From contig NZ_JAGJBY010000001.1 in the NCBI RefSeq assembly GCF_020010905.1, positions 248,001-312,000 of the forward strand: a stretch of DNA of 64,000 nt, read 5' to 3'. The notes beneath the pieces are model-generated. The model was not told the origin of the DNA and did not search any database. It saw only the letters and a program-made list of their open reading frames with translations. Source of the DNA: Streptomyces acidiscabies (GTDB lineage Bacteria > Actinomycetota > Actinomycetes > Streptomycetales > Streptomycetaceae). Shown one piece after another: positions 40,560-48,861 of the stretch (position 1 is its first letter; every line of letters begins with the position of its first letter). Both the position numbers and the translations under genes were made by a program.

Positions 40560-40652
40560 TTGTTCGAGTTGGCAGGCCTCTGGCATATCCCAGCCGGTCC
40601 GCATCGAGCCGGTCCACCTCAAGGCACCGCACAGAAGGAAGGGGTGAGCCCC

Positions 40653-40832
40653 ATGCCCGCCGCCCTCGTCACCGCCGCCCTCGAACAGGCCGTCCAGTGG
40701 AGATACGGCACGTCCGGCGCCGTCGCCCTGCTGCTGATCAGCGTCGGGATCAAGGCCAGGATCCCCACCCTGACCTCGATAGGAGCCGTGATGCTGGCCG
40801 CGCTGATGACGACCCCGGCGGTCAGCTCGTGA
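40653..40832 (+). CDS. Small membrane protein of GntR module 2
   Basis: A protein of 59 residues. AAGGAAGGGGTGAG precedes the ATG. Two helical hydrophobic segments are visible (TSGAVALLLISVGIKARI and PTLTSIGAVMLAALMTTPAVS) after an amphipathic LVTAALEQAVQWRY. The 3' end overlaps the convergent GntR regulator 3 by 11 bp. As with the protein at 38629, it faces a leaderless GntR gene. The function is unknown. Confidence 0.65.
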   Translation: MPAALVTAALEQAVQWRYGTSGAVALLLISVGIKARIPTLTSIGAVMLAALMTTPAVSS

Positions 40833-41730
40833 GCTGAAGGTCCGAGCTGATCGTCCCCCACAGCGCGTCGAACCACAGCCGGGACTGCTCGACGAACGCC
40901 GTGTCGCGCGCCCCGGCCCCCCGCCCGAACCCGAAGAGCATCGACTGCGTGCCCTCCGCGTCGTACGTCTCCACCCGCTCGTCGTTGATGAGTTGCTCGC
41001 GCCGCCGCAACGTGTAGTAGGCGAACAGCGCTTCGTCCCCGTTGAGCAGATACAGCTTGACCGGAGGCGTGAACGGCAGTGCACGGAAGTCGACTTGGAC
41101 GTCGATGTCGTGCGTCTGGCGCAGCGCGAGGAGGTTGTGCTTGAGGACCTGCCCCTGCGCGTTGCGGTGCAGCAGCCAGTGTTCGCGCAGTTGCCCGGAC
41201 GCCGAACCGTCCAGCGACGCGGGGAAGGCGAGCGGAATGCTGCGCGACGGCAGCAGCACCCGGACTTCGACCTTGGCCGGTTTCATTCGCCCCGCGTGGA
41301 TGTGCCGGAGGGGTTCGCCCATGGCAAGTGTGAGGGACACGGCGGTCAGGCAGAGCGCGTCGATCTTGACGTGCTCGGCCTCGAACGCCTCGGCGATGCG
41401 CGGCGCGAGCCCGACCGTCGTCGGCTGCGGCGGGGCCGCCGGGCCGCGCACCTGGAGCCCAACTCCCAGGTCGAGAGCGACAGTTGCGGGTGCGCCCTTG
41501 GTCATGTTGGTGAGCAGGTGCTCCGCCTGGAGGATGCGCAGGGCCTGCCGTACGGCCCCGCGTTCGACCCCGAACTCGTCGGCCAACCGGGCCTGTGTGG
41601 GCATGCGTTCACCGGGCCGCAGCACTCCGGTCCTGATCCGGGTGCGCAGTTCGTCGGCCACCTGGTGGTGCGACTTCTGTGGCCGCTGTGGCCTTTTCCG
41701 TCCACTGACGGAGGCGTGTTCCGGCTCCAC
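40822..41730 (-). CDS. GntR-type regulator 3 (leaderless)
   Basis: A protein of 302 residues, from GTG 41730 with TACTGT six bases upstream; TTG 41745 is the only longer start. The winged helix has HHQVADELRTRIRTGVLRPG, ERMPTQARLADEFGVERGAV and RQALRILQAEHLLTNMTKGA. The C-terminal domain matches regulator 2 closely: LTAVSLTLAMGEPLRHIHAG, NAQGQVLKHNLLALRQTHDI, and LPFTPPVKLYLLNGDEALFA. Regulators 2 and 3 are recent paralogues that share promoter and operator. There is no HAD gene beside this copy, and the divergent side has no clear small membrane gene. Confidence 0.87.
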   Translation of the reverse strand: MEPEHASVSGRKRPQRPQKSHHQVADELRTRIRTGVLRPGERMPTQARLADEFGVERGAVRQALRILQAEHLLTNMTKGAPATVALDLGVGLQVRGPAAPPQPTTVGLAPRIAEAFEAEHVKIDALCLTAVSLTLAMGEPLRHIHAGRMKPAKVEVRVLLPSRSIPLAFPASLDGSASGQLREHWLLHRNAQGQVLKHNLLALRQTHDIDVQVDFRALPFTPPVKLYLLNGDEALFAYYTLRRREQLINDERVETYDAEGTQSMLFGFGRGAGARDTAFVEQSRLWFDALWGTISSDLQLTS

Positions 41731-41736
41731 GTCGAA

Positions 41737-41742
41737 ACAGTA
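41737..41742 (-). promoter_or_regulatory. -10 hexamer of leaderless GntR regulator 3
   Basis: TACTGT (minus strand), six bases before GTG 41730. Confidence 0.5.
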
Positions 41743-41815
41743 CAACTTCCCGCCATCTTTGGGCAGTTCCCCGAGAGATGGTTATGAGACGCTTCCAAGC
41801 GGACATAAGTACAGT

Positions 41816-41834
41816 GAAGTTGGCAACCAACTTC
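41816..41834. promoter_or_regulatory. GAAGTTGG-CAA-CCAACTTC perfect inverted repeat
   Basis: A perfect 8-3-8 dyad upstream of GntR 3, the best copy of the element also at 40547. It is a probable regulator operator. Confidence 0.6.
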
Positions 41835-42110
41835 GCCTGACATGGTCAACGTGGTCAGACTTTCAGATGGTTGGTCGGGCTCCCTTCCGGAGGGGAGCCG
41901 GGAGCCCGCGCAGACGGCGGCCCTGGCCGCATGAGCACAGCCACAACCGCATACGAGGCACCACCGCACAGCCACAACCGAACATCGCGAGCACAGCCAC
42001 AACTTCATAAGCCACAGCTACGGAAGAGTTACGCCGTCAGAAGTACGACCCGAGTACGACCAGTGACCGGAGAGGAGGTTCAGCACCATCCCCCTGCGGG
42101 GGATCTCGAC
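41835..42110. other. Intergenic stretch with hairpin and GCACAGCCACAAC repeats
   Basis: Most of the 380-base gap 41731-42110. A hairpin can form in two ways: CGGGCTCCC (41877-41885) pairs with a GGGAGCC at 41894-41900 or with GGGAGCCCG at 41901-41909. Three copies of GCACAGCCACAAC begin near 41935, 41966 and 41991. An open frame from ATG 41931 exists but runs into the antisense of the next gene and lacks a ribosome site, so I do not call a gene. Confidence 0.45.
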
Positions 42111-43418
42111 TCAGAACATGTCCGGGCACCATGGCCGCCCGGACGTACGCAGCAGGGCGTCGGCCTCGCGCACGGCGCCCGCTCGTACCTCCCGCACCCG
42201 GTCCAGCGCCGCCAGCCGCGCCACCGACTCGTCGCCGAGCCACAGCGACGCGAGGTCGGTCACGTCCAGCGCGAGGTCGGCGCCCCGGGTGCTCCTGGTG
42301 CAGGACGCACCCCCGGGTGACACCGAGAGCAGGAACCGTCCGCCGGTGAGCCCCTCAGGGTCGTACACCTCTAGTACTACCTCTCCGGTGGTGTCGTACG
42401 TCCGTGCCTCCAGGGCCCGTGCGACGTCCAGGAGCCGTACCCACAGCCAGTCCGAGAGCTGGGTGATCCGTGCGGCGCGGGGGTCCGGCAGGAGGCGGGG
42501 CAGCAGGTCGTCGGGGCCGCGCCAGCCCGACTTCACGGTGGTCACCCAGTCGATCGAGCACAGGAAGTGCCACAGCGCGCGCTCCGCCTCAGGAGTTACG
42601 CCGATCAGCCACTTCACGGTCAGTGTGTTGGCGGCCTGGCCGCCGGCGGTCCACGCGTCGTCGACCTCGTACGCGACCAGCCCGTCGATCCGGCCCGCGT
42701 CGCCGCCCGCGCCCTCGCCTGCGGGCGAGCGGTACGCCACGTACGTCGGCACCGGCCGCTCACCCTCGTACGTCCGTAGTACCCCGGTATCACGGTCCCA
42801 CCAGTGCTGGTCGCGGCTGACCGCGCCGACCTGCCCGCGCCGTACCCGCTCGTGCAGCTCGGGCCCGGCCTTGCGCACCTCCTCCGGCTCCAGCACCTCG
42901 ATCCGGCCCCCGCACTCGGGCGCGGCCCAGCGCGGGTCGAGCCCCGTGCGCGGTACGTCGATGCTCCACTCGGCGACCGACGTCGCCGGCCCGAACCCGT
43001 ACCGCCCGTAGATCGGGTACTCGGCGGCGATCAGCGTGGCCACCACATCGCCCCGCTCCTTCGCGGCGCCGAGGTCCTCCCGCATGATCCGCGACAGCAG
43101 CCCGCGCCGCCGATGCGTGGGCAGCACCGCGACGTTGGAGATCGCGTCGGCGGGTACGACCGCCCCGCCCGGCACGGTCAGCTCCTGCGCGAACGAGCGG
43201 TACGTCGCGACGATCCGGCCCCCGTCGAACGCCCCGTACGGCCGCGCCCCCGCGTCCGCGACGCGCCGCGCCTCGACGTGCGGCTCCGAGATCGCGGAGG
43301 ACCGCAGGAACCCCACGTTCATCGCGCGCAGCCACTCGTGCCGCTCGCTCTCGGCGATCAACCGGATGTCGATGGGGTCGGGGGCCGGGCGCGCAGGTGT
43401 CACGGGTTCGTTCGTCAT
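42111..43418 (-). CDS. Eis-like GNAT acetyltransferase
   Basis: A protein of 435 residues of the enhanced-intracellular-survival (Eis) family. It has three parts: an N-terminal GNAT domain ([20 protein letters not shown], then [20 protein letters not shown]), a second GNAT-like domain (residues 160-290), and a C-terminal SCP2-like region. The protein ends in the Phe carboxylate (PWCPDMF), whose free carboxyl is the general base in Eis. Eis enzymes acetylate amines such as aminoglycosides at several positions. The substrate here is unknown. The promoter region upstream of 43418 is made of 18-bp tandem repeats. Confidence 0.9.
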   Translation of the reverse strand: MTNEPVTPARPAPDPIDIRLIAESERHEWLRAMNVGFLRSSAISEPHVEARRVADAGARPYGAFDGGRIVATYRSFAQELTVPGGAVVPADAISNVAVLPTHRRRGLLSRIMREDLGAAKERGDVVATLIAAEYPIYGRYGFGPATSVAEWSIDVPRTGLDPRWAAPECGGRIEVLEPEEVRKAGPELHERVRRGQVGAVSRDQHWWDRDTGVLRTYEGERPVPTYVAYRSPAGEGAGGDAGRIDGLVAYEVDDAWTAGGQAANTLTVKWLIGVTPEAERALWHFLCSIDWVTTVKSGWRGPDDLLPRLLPDPRAARITQLSDWLWVRLLDVARALEARTYDTTGEVVLEVYDPEGLTGGRFLLSVSPGGASCTRSTRGADLALDVTDLASLWLGDESVARLAALDRVREVRAGAVREADALLRTSGRPWCPDMF

Positions 43419-43469
43419 ACGCCCACGCTATGCACCCTGAGGACTACGCCTCCAACCATTTGCCCGACC

Positions 43470-43523
43470 GGCCTCACCCTCAGGTACGGCCTCACTCTCA
43501 GGTACGGCCTACCTCTGAGGTAC
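43470..43523. repeat. Three 18-bp tandem repeats (GGCCTCACCCTCAGGTAC type)
   Basis: Units start at 43470, 43488 and 43506 and differ at a few positions; each contains CTCAGGTAC or CTGAGGTAC. They are part of the GTAC-type dispersed repeat family and fill most of the gap between the Eis-like gene and rsiG. Confidence 0.8.
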
Positions 43524-43543
43524 GACCTCCCCGGCGCACACCC

Positions 43544-44059
43544 TCACCCCAGCAGATCCTCCACCTGCGCCTCACCCTCCCGATACCTCCGGGTGATCTC
43601 GCCCCCGCAGTCGTCCGCCGCCCGCTGCAACCCCTGCCGCCGCCGCGAGACCTCCTGCTCGTACGTCTCCAGTCTCCCCATCGCCTCGCTCAGCTCCCCG
43701 TCCGTACGGGCGGACAGGTCCGACAGCTCCACCTCGCCCAGCATCTCCGCCGCCAGCTTCCGGTACTCCTCCCCCTGAGGGGTGCCCAGGGTGACGTGCC
43801 GCGCGGAGGACCGGTACCGCGCGGGCCCGTCCGCGAGGATCTCCGAGAGCCGCTCCACCACGCCCCCCACCACGGCGGTCCCCCGGCAGGCCAGCTCGGC
43901 CCGCAGAATGTCGATCCGGCCCTGCAACAGCCGCCGTACGTAACTGAGATCGGCCTCGTCGCGCAGCGCGTCCCGGCGCAGGTCGCGCAGCTCGACCAGG
44001 CTGAGCCGGGACAGGTCGTGCTCCTCGTACCGCGTACCCGATGTACTGAGTGTGCTCAT
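43544..44059 (-). CDS. rsiG: RsiG, c-di-GMP-dependent anti-sigma factor of WhiG
   Basis: A protein of 171 residues. ATG 44059 follows AAGAGGCGG; upstream codons are repeat-derived. It is an antiparallel coiled-coil protein with two copies of the c-di-GMP signature E(X3)S(X2)R(X3)Q(X3)D: E35-S39-R42-Q46-D50 and E134-S138-R141-Q145-D149. RsiG armed with c-di-GMP sequesters the sporulation sigma factor WhiG, blocking reproductive growth. The first helix reads DEADLSYVRRLLQGRID. The adjacent dtd gene is its usual neighbour. The upstream gap is a degenerate GTAC-rich stretch. Confidence 0.93.
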   Translation of the reverse strand: MSTLSTSGTRYEEHDLSRLSLVELRDLRRDALRDEADLSYVRRLLQGRIDILRAELACRGTAVVGGVVERLSEILADGPARYRSSARHVTLGTPQGEEYRKLAAEMLGEVELSDLSARTDGELSEAMGRLETYEQEVSRRRQGLQRAADDCGGEITRRYREGEAQVEDLLG

Positions 44060-44267
44060 CCGCCTCTTACCGTCCCCTCGACCGTCCCCACGACCGGGCG
44101 TGTGGGAAGCATGGTGCCACCCCAAGTGGCCGCTATGTGACCGAGTGCCCCCGAACGGCCCCAGATGGGGGGCTTTAGCCACCCTGTACGACCCTGGAGC
44201 TACCCGGTTACGACCGTGGAGCCACCACCCGGCGTAGCCCCCGGGAGCCACCCGGCATCATGGGTCC

Positions 44268-44693
44268 ATGCGAGCAGTGGTGCAGAGAGCGGACGGCGCG
44301 AGCGTGGTCGTCGAGGGCGAGACGGTCGGCGGGTTCGAAGGCGAGGGCCTGTGTGTCCTGGTGGGTGTGACCCACGAGGACACGAAGGAGAAGGCGGCCC
44401 AACTGGCCAGGAAACTCTGGTCGATCCGCATGCTGGCGGACGAGAGGTCGTGCAGCGACATCAACGCCCCGCTGCTGGTGATCAGCCAGTTCACGCTGTA
44501 CGGCGACGCGCGCAAGGGCCGCCGCCCCACGTGGAACGCGGCAGCCCCCGGCGACATCGCCGAGCCCCTCGTCGAGGCCGTCGTATCGGAACTGCGTGCG
44601 CTGGGTGCGACGGTGACGACGGGCCGCTTCGGAGCCCAGATGCGGGTATCCCTCACGAACGACGGCCCGTTCACGGTACTACTGGAGATGTAG
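44268..44693 (+). CDS. dtd: D-aminoacyl-tRNA deacylase
   Basis: A protein of 141 residues, the normal length. It hydrolyses D-amino acids from mischarged tRNA, in the cytoplasm. Typical marks are [20 protein letters not shown], the [17 protein letters not shown] motif and the cis-Pro signature [11 protein letters not shown]. It is a conserved core gene. The phosphorylase-like gene begins 74 bp later, in the place where the core gene ygfZ would otherwise be expected. Confidence 0.95.
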   Translation: MRAVVQRADGASVVVEGETVGGFEGEGLCVLVGVTHEDTKEKAAQLARKLWSIRMLADERSCSDINAPLLVISQFTLYGDARKGRRPTWNAAAPGDIAEPLVEAVVSELRALGATVTTGRFGAQMRVSLTNDGPFTVLLEM

Positions 44694-44767
44694 GTACCTA
44701 CCCCTTCGGAGGGACGGATCCTCTACGGTCGGACTCAGGAACCTCCCATCGAAGCGAGGCCGTCTCC

Positions 44768-45616
44768 GTGACCAACCCAGAGCTCCCCACGATCGTCGTC
44801 CTGACCGCCCTCCCCCTGGAGTACGAGGCGGTGAGAGCTCACCTCGACCGCCTCCGCACGATCGAGCACGACACCGGCACCCGGGCCCAGATCGGCCCCC
44901 TCGCCGAAACCCCCTGGCAGGTCGCCCTCGTACAGATGGGGGAGGGCGCGGTGAACGCGGCCGTGCTCACCGAGCGGGCCATCAACTGGCTGAAGCCGCA
45001 GGCCGTCGTGTTCGTCGGGGTGGCGGGCTCCCTCAAGAAGAAGGTGAAGCTCGGCGACGTCGTCTTCGCCACGAAGGTGTACGCCTACCACGGCGGCCGG
45101 GAGACGAAGAAGGGCTTCAAGGTACGCCCCGACTCCTGGCGGGCCAGCCAGCGCCTGGACCAGGCGGCCCGCCACACGCTGGGCACCAGGGCCCACTTCA
45201 AACCGATCGCCGCCGGCGACGTCCTCCTCGACGACGACCTCTCTGCGGTCGCGAAGCATCTTGAGGACCACTACGAGGACGCGGCGGCGATCGAGATGGA
45301 GGGCAACGGCGTTGCGCACGCAGCCCACTTGAGCGACCGCGTGGACGCGGCCATCATCCGGGGCATCAGCGATCTGGCGAACGGCCGCAAGGCGAAGGCG
45401 GACGCCTCCGGCTCCCAGCTCCGCGCGGCGGCGAACGCCGCCGAAGCCGCCTTCGCCGTCATCCGCGCTCTCTCCCCCCGCCCCGGCACGGCCGACACGG
45501 CTCAGGCGGGCGACGCGAACACGTACGGCGGCGACCACATCGACCTCCGGCACAACATCAACAACGCCCCCGTCATCGGCAAGATCGTGTACCAGAACCC
45601 CCGGCAGCGGGACTGA
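44768..45616 (+). CDS. Nucleoside-phosphorylase-like effector 1 (PNP_UDP family)
   Basis: A protein of 282 residues. GTG 44768 gives the start TNPELPTIVVLTALPLEYEA; earlier frames are not coding. It is a phosphorylase-superfamily domain (purine nucleoside phosphorylase / MTA-SAH nucleosidase): VALVQMGEGAVNAAVLTE, VVFVGVAGSLKKKVKLGDVV, YAYHGGRETKKGF and AAIEMEGNGVAHAAHL, then IIRGISDLANGRK. Key Glu-Met-Glu and the late Asp of the nucleosidase site are present. Residues 254-277 (GGDHIDLRHNINNAPVIGKI) match the N-terminus of the neighbouring NB-ARC protein. The domain is a known effector type in NLR proteins of fungi and bacteria. A paralogue is at 48013. Confidence 0.85.
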   Translation: MTNPELPTIVVLTALPLEYEAVRAHLDRLRTIEHDTGTRAQIGPLAETPWQVALVQMGEGAVNAAVLTERAINWLKPQAVVFVGVAGSLKKKVKLGDVVFATKVYAYHGGRETKKGFKVRPDSWRASQRLDQAARHTLGTRAHFKPIAAGDVLLDDDLSAVAKHLEDHYEDAAAIEMEGNGVAHAAHLSDRVDAAIIRGISDLANGRKAKADASGSQLRAAANAAEAAFAVIRALSPRPGTADTAQAGDANTYGGDHIDLRHNINNAPVIGKIVYQNPRQRD

Positions 45617-45684
45617 CCACGGCGAACTCCCGTGCTCTGAAGGGCAGTTACGAGCCCCACTCCCGCCGTCCTCAAGTCCCGCCC

Positions 45685-47835
45685 TCACTGCGACTCCATG
45701 ACCGCCCGCCCCCGAGCGAACGCCTCGGCCGCCTCCTCCTCCCGCCCCGCCGCCGCCAGAGCCCTGCCGAGGTTCTGGTACGTCTCCGAGGCCCGGTCCC
45801 GGTCCCCCAGCCCCTCCAGCAGTTTCCCCGCTTCGGCGAACGCACCGAACGCCTCCGCCTCCCGCCCCGACTCCCGCAGTACGACAGCCAGGTTGTTCCA
45901 CACCATCGCCTCGCCGTGCAGGTCCCCCGCCATCCTGCGCAGAGCGAGCGCCCGCCTGAACGCCTCGTCGGCCGCGTCGAGTTCACCCCGCAACGCCTCG
46001 GCGATCGCCCGGTTGTTCCACTGCGTGGCCTCGCCCACCCGGTCCCCCCGGGCCCGGTGGAGGTCACCGGCCCGCCCGAATGCCTCGATCGCCTCGTCCG
46101 GCCGTGAACTCGCCAGCGCGTCACCGGCGTTCTGCCAGGCGGTCGCCTCCCGCAGCCGGTCTCCGAGGCGCGCGGCGTACTCCCGCGCCAGCCGGTTGAC
46201 GGCCAGCACCTCCTCCAACAGCCCACGCCCGCGCAGGTATTCGGTGAGGCAGAGCGCGAGGTCGAGCGCGCGAGCGGTGTACCGGTCCGCCACACCCCAC
46301 TCGACGGCGGCCAGCAGCCCGAGCCGCTCCTTGTCGAGCCAGCCCAGAGCCTCGTCCGGATTCGCGAAACAGCGGAACTCCCCTGAGATTCCCCGGAGAT
46401 GGTTGTCGGCCTCGTCGGCCCGGCCCAGATAGTGCGTGAGGGCACGCTCCCGCGCGTCCCCCCGCTCCGCCACGCAGGCAGGGTCGTCGCCCGCGACCTG
46501 CGTGGCGAACACCCGTACCAGATCGTGCAGTCGCCACTCCGTACGGCTGCTGCTGCGGTCGACGAGATACGCCCGCTCCAGGGCGGCGAGCACGCCCGGC
46601 CGAGGCGCGCCCCCGAGCAGCGCCGCAAGCATCTCGGCACCTGTCTCGGGTCCCGGCGCCTCGGCCAACATCCTTAAGAGGCCGGCCTGTTCGGCGGTCA
46701 GCCGCTGGTACGACAGGTCGAAGGCGGCCTGTACGCTGCGCTCCCCGTCGTCGAGGAACGCCAACCGCGTTCTCTGATCGCGCAGTTCGCTCACCGCCTC
46801 GGCCACGGGCTTGTGCGGGTCCCAGACGAGTTGCGCGGCGGCGATCTGGAGGGCCAGCGGCAAGTACCCGCAGAGCCCGGCGAGTTCGAGGGCCGCGTCC
46901 GCCGCGTCGGCGATCCGGGAGTCCGTCCCGTTGGCGAGCCGCAGCGCCTGGTCGAGCAGGGCGACCGCGGCCTTCGGCGAGAGCTGCCCCAACGGCAGGT
47001 GATGGGCGCCGAGTTGGGGGATCGCGGTGCGTGAGGTGATCAGGATGCGGTGGCGGGAGTCGGCGGGGAGCAGCGGCCGGACCTGTTCGGGGGAGGCCGC
47101 GTTGTCCGCGAAGATCAGCACCCGGTCGGGCCATTGGTCCAACTGGCTGCGGTAGCGGTTGACCCGCTGTTCCTGAGTGGTGAGGTGCTCGGCCGGTGTG
47201 CCGAGGTCTTCGAGCAGGGTGCCGAGCGCTTGTTCGGCGGCGACGGTCGCGTGGTCGTGGCCGTGCAGGTCGATGAAGAGGAAGCCGCCGGGGAACCACC
47301 CCGTGTCCTTGGCCGCGTGCGCCGCCTCGGTGGCGAGTGCGGTCTTCCCGACCCCCGCCATACCGGCCAGCACCGCCGCCGTGACCGTGCCGGGTTGCGG
47401 CGGCCCGGGGGCCGGGCGCAGGAAGTCGTCCAGTTGTTCGAGCAGCTCATCGCGCCCGGTGAAGCTCGGCGTCGCGGGCGGCAGGGAACCGACGGCGATC
47501 GGATCGGGTTCGGCGGGCGCCGGCGCGGGGTGGAAGTGCTGGTGCAGTACGGCGCCGGTCACGTTGCCGAGGAAGAGCCCGTCGAAGTCGATGTGGTCCC
47601 CGCCCACCAACGCGGCGCTCCCGGGCCGGAGTTTCTCCATGGCCGCGCCCAACGCGCGTGCGGTGTCAGGGCTGTTGGTCAGCAGTTGCCCCAACCGGTC
47701 GCGCAGGGGCTGCGGTACGGCCCCGCGCTCGCCTAGGGCGAGGAACTCGGCCAGCTTCCGCGCCAGGTCCTGGCCGACCGGGCCCGCCGCCCCGTCGGTC
47801 AGCGCGCTCAGCAGCGCTTGAAGGGCCGACTCCAT
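45685..47835 (-). CDS. NB-ARC/TPR NLR-like protein between two phosphorylase-like genes
   Basis: A protein of 716 residues. ATG 47835 follows GGGGGACAGC. Residues 1-70 are helical. Residues 78-102 (GGDHIDFDGLFLGNVTGAV, HQHF) carry the short motif shared with the two phosphorylase-like neighbours. The NB-ARC domain follows: P-loop GMAGVGKTALATEAAHA, FLFIDLHGHD, VLIFADNAASPEQ, the sensor ILITSRT and the winged-helix LHDLVRVFATQ. TPR pairs form the C-terminus (DEAFRRALALRRMAGD, EAFGAFAEAGKLLEGLGD, EEAAEAFARGRAV). Codon 387 (46675-46677) is TTA. It should act as an ATP-dependent sensor that assembles and activates the phosphorylase-like effectors. Confidence 0.88.
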   Translation of the reverse strand: MESALQALLSALTDGAAGPVGQDLARKLAEFLALGERGAVPQPLRDRLGQLLTNSPDTARALGAAMEKLRPGSAALVGGDHIDFDGLFLGNVTGAVLHQHFHPAPAPAEPDPIAVGSLPPATPSFTGRDELLEQLDDFLRPAPGPPQPGTVTAAVLAGMAGVGKTALATEAAHAAKDTGWFPGGFLFIDLHGHDHATVAAEQALGTLLEDLGTPAEHLTTQEQRVNRYRSQLDQWPDRVLIFADNAASPEQVRPLLPADSRHRILITSRTAIPQLGAHHLPLGQLSPKAAVALLDQALRLANGTDSRIADAADAALELAGLCGYLPLALQIAAAQLVWDPHKPVAEAVSELRDQRTRLAFLDDGERSVQAAFDLSYQRLTAEQAGLLRMLAEAPGPETGAEMLAALLGGAPRPGVLAALERAYLVDRSSSRTEWRLHDLVRVFATQVAGDDPACVAERGDARERALTHYLGRADEADNHLRGISGEFRCFANPDEALGWLDKERLGLLAAVEWGVADRYTARALDLALCLTEYLRGRGLLEEVLAVNRLAREYAARLGDRLREATAWQNAGDALASSRPDEAIEAFGRAGDLHRARGDRVGEATQWNNRAIAEALRGELDAADEAFRRALALRRMAGDLHGEAMVWNNLAVVLRESGREAEAFGAFAEAGKLLEGLGDRDRASETYQNLGRALAAAGREEEAAEAFARGRAVMESQ

Positions 47836-48012
47836 GCTGTCCCCCGTACTGCGGATGCCGTCCACGGTAGTACCGCACCACCCGGCGCTGCACCCCGTCC
47901 GCCGAATTCCGCAGTTGGATACGGGTACCCGCGCGGTGTGCCGACACTAGAGTGTTGGAGGTCGAACCCCGTCGCACGGACGCGGACGACGGCATACGGG
48001 CGAGGTGGTCAC

Positions 48013-48861
48013 ATGCCGGACGGGCAACCCCTGGTGGCAATCATCACCGGACTACCCCTGGAGTATGAGGCCGTGCGGTCACTCCTCACCGGCCTGGGGG
48101 AGCGGATGGTCGGCATCGCGCTCTCCGTCGAAGTGGGTGAACTGCCGGACAGCGCCTGGCAGGTGGCGCTTGCGGACGTCAGTTCCACGCACACCCCTGC
48201 CGCGATCCTCATCGAGGATGTCGTACGCCAACTCCGCCCCGACGCACTCCTGTTCATCGGTATCGCGGGCGGCCTCAAGGACACCCTGGAGGTCGGCGAT
48301 CTCGTGGTCGCCACCAAGATCTACGCCTTTCAAGGGGGGAAGCAGACGCCTGAGGGCTTCTACGCCCGCCCCCAGTCATGGCATTCCTCCTACCGGATGA
48401 CGCAGACAGCGCGGTCCGCCCTACGCGATCTGCCCGGGGTCCACTTCGGCGCAATGGTGGCCAGTGACGTCGTACTCAACGACGAACGCGCTTCGCTGCT
48501 GGACCAGTTGAAGCGCTCCTACAACGACGCGCTCGCCGTCGAGATGGAAGGCGCGGGCGTGGCTCATGTGGCGCATCTGACCACCGGGTTGGAGATGCTC
48601 ACGGTCCGTGGCATCAGCGATGTAGCGGACAGGTCCAAGATTCCCGGGGATCCCCGGCGCGCGCAGTCGCTCGCCGCCGCCCGTGCGGCGTCAGCGGCAG
48701 CGGCCATACTCCGCAAACTCGGCCCGCCACCACGCTTCACAGCCACCAGCCAGGCCACCCACATCATGCAGAGCGCCGGCGACATCAGCATCCGCGGCAA
48801 CACCTTCTTCAACACCCCCCCGGGAAAGATCACGGCGGACCCCCCGCCCGAGGACAACTAG
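48013..48861 (+). CDS. Nucleoside-phosphorylase-like effector 2 (PNP_UDP family)
   Basis: A protein of 282 residues, the same length as its paralogue. GAGG about seven bases before the ATG at 48013 supports this start. Landmarks are LVAIITGLPLEYEAVRSLL, LLFIGIAGGLKDTLEVGDLV, YAFQGGKQTPEGFYARPQS and LAVEMEGAGVAHVAHL, then TVRGISDVADRS. The C-terminus (256-273, GDISIRGNTFFNTPPGKI) is related to the motif of the first copy (GDxIxxRxN...GKI). It flanks the NB-ARC gene on the other side, in opposite orientation, and overlaps the 3' end of ygfZ by four bases. Such enzymes could deplete nucleosides or make a toxic product upon activation. Confidence 0.85.
   Translation: MPDGQPLVAIITGLPLEYEAVRSLLTGLGERMVGIALSVEVGELPDSAWQVALADVSSTHTPAAILIEDVVRQLRPDALLFIGIAGGLKDTLEVGDLVVATKIYAFQGGKQTPEGFYARPQSWHSSYRMTQTARSALRDLPGVHFGAMVASDVVLNDERASLLDQLKRSYNDALAVEMEGAGVAHVAHLTTGLEMLTVRGISDVADRSKIPGDPRRAQSLAAARAASAAAAILRKLGPPPRFTATSQATHIMQSAGDISIRGNTFFNTPPGKITADPPPEDN

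Noticed and set aside
41931..42320. Possible small gene in the gap after GntR 3
   Set aside because: It has no ribosome site, is made of GCACAGCCACAAC repeats and runs antisense into the Eis-like gene.
44150..44260. Coding extension of rsiG into the upstream gap
   Set aside because: The stretch is a degenerate GTAC-rich repeat, and ATG 44059 has its own ribosome site.
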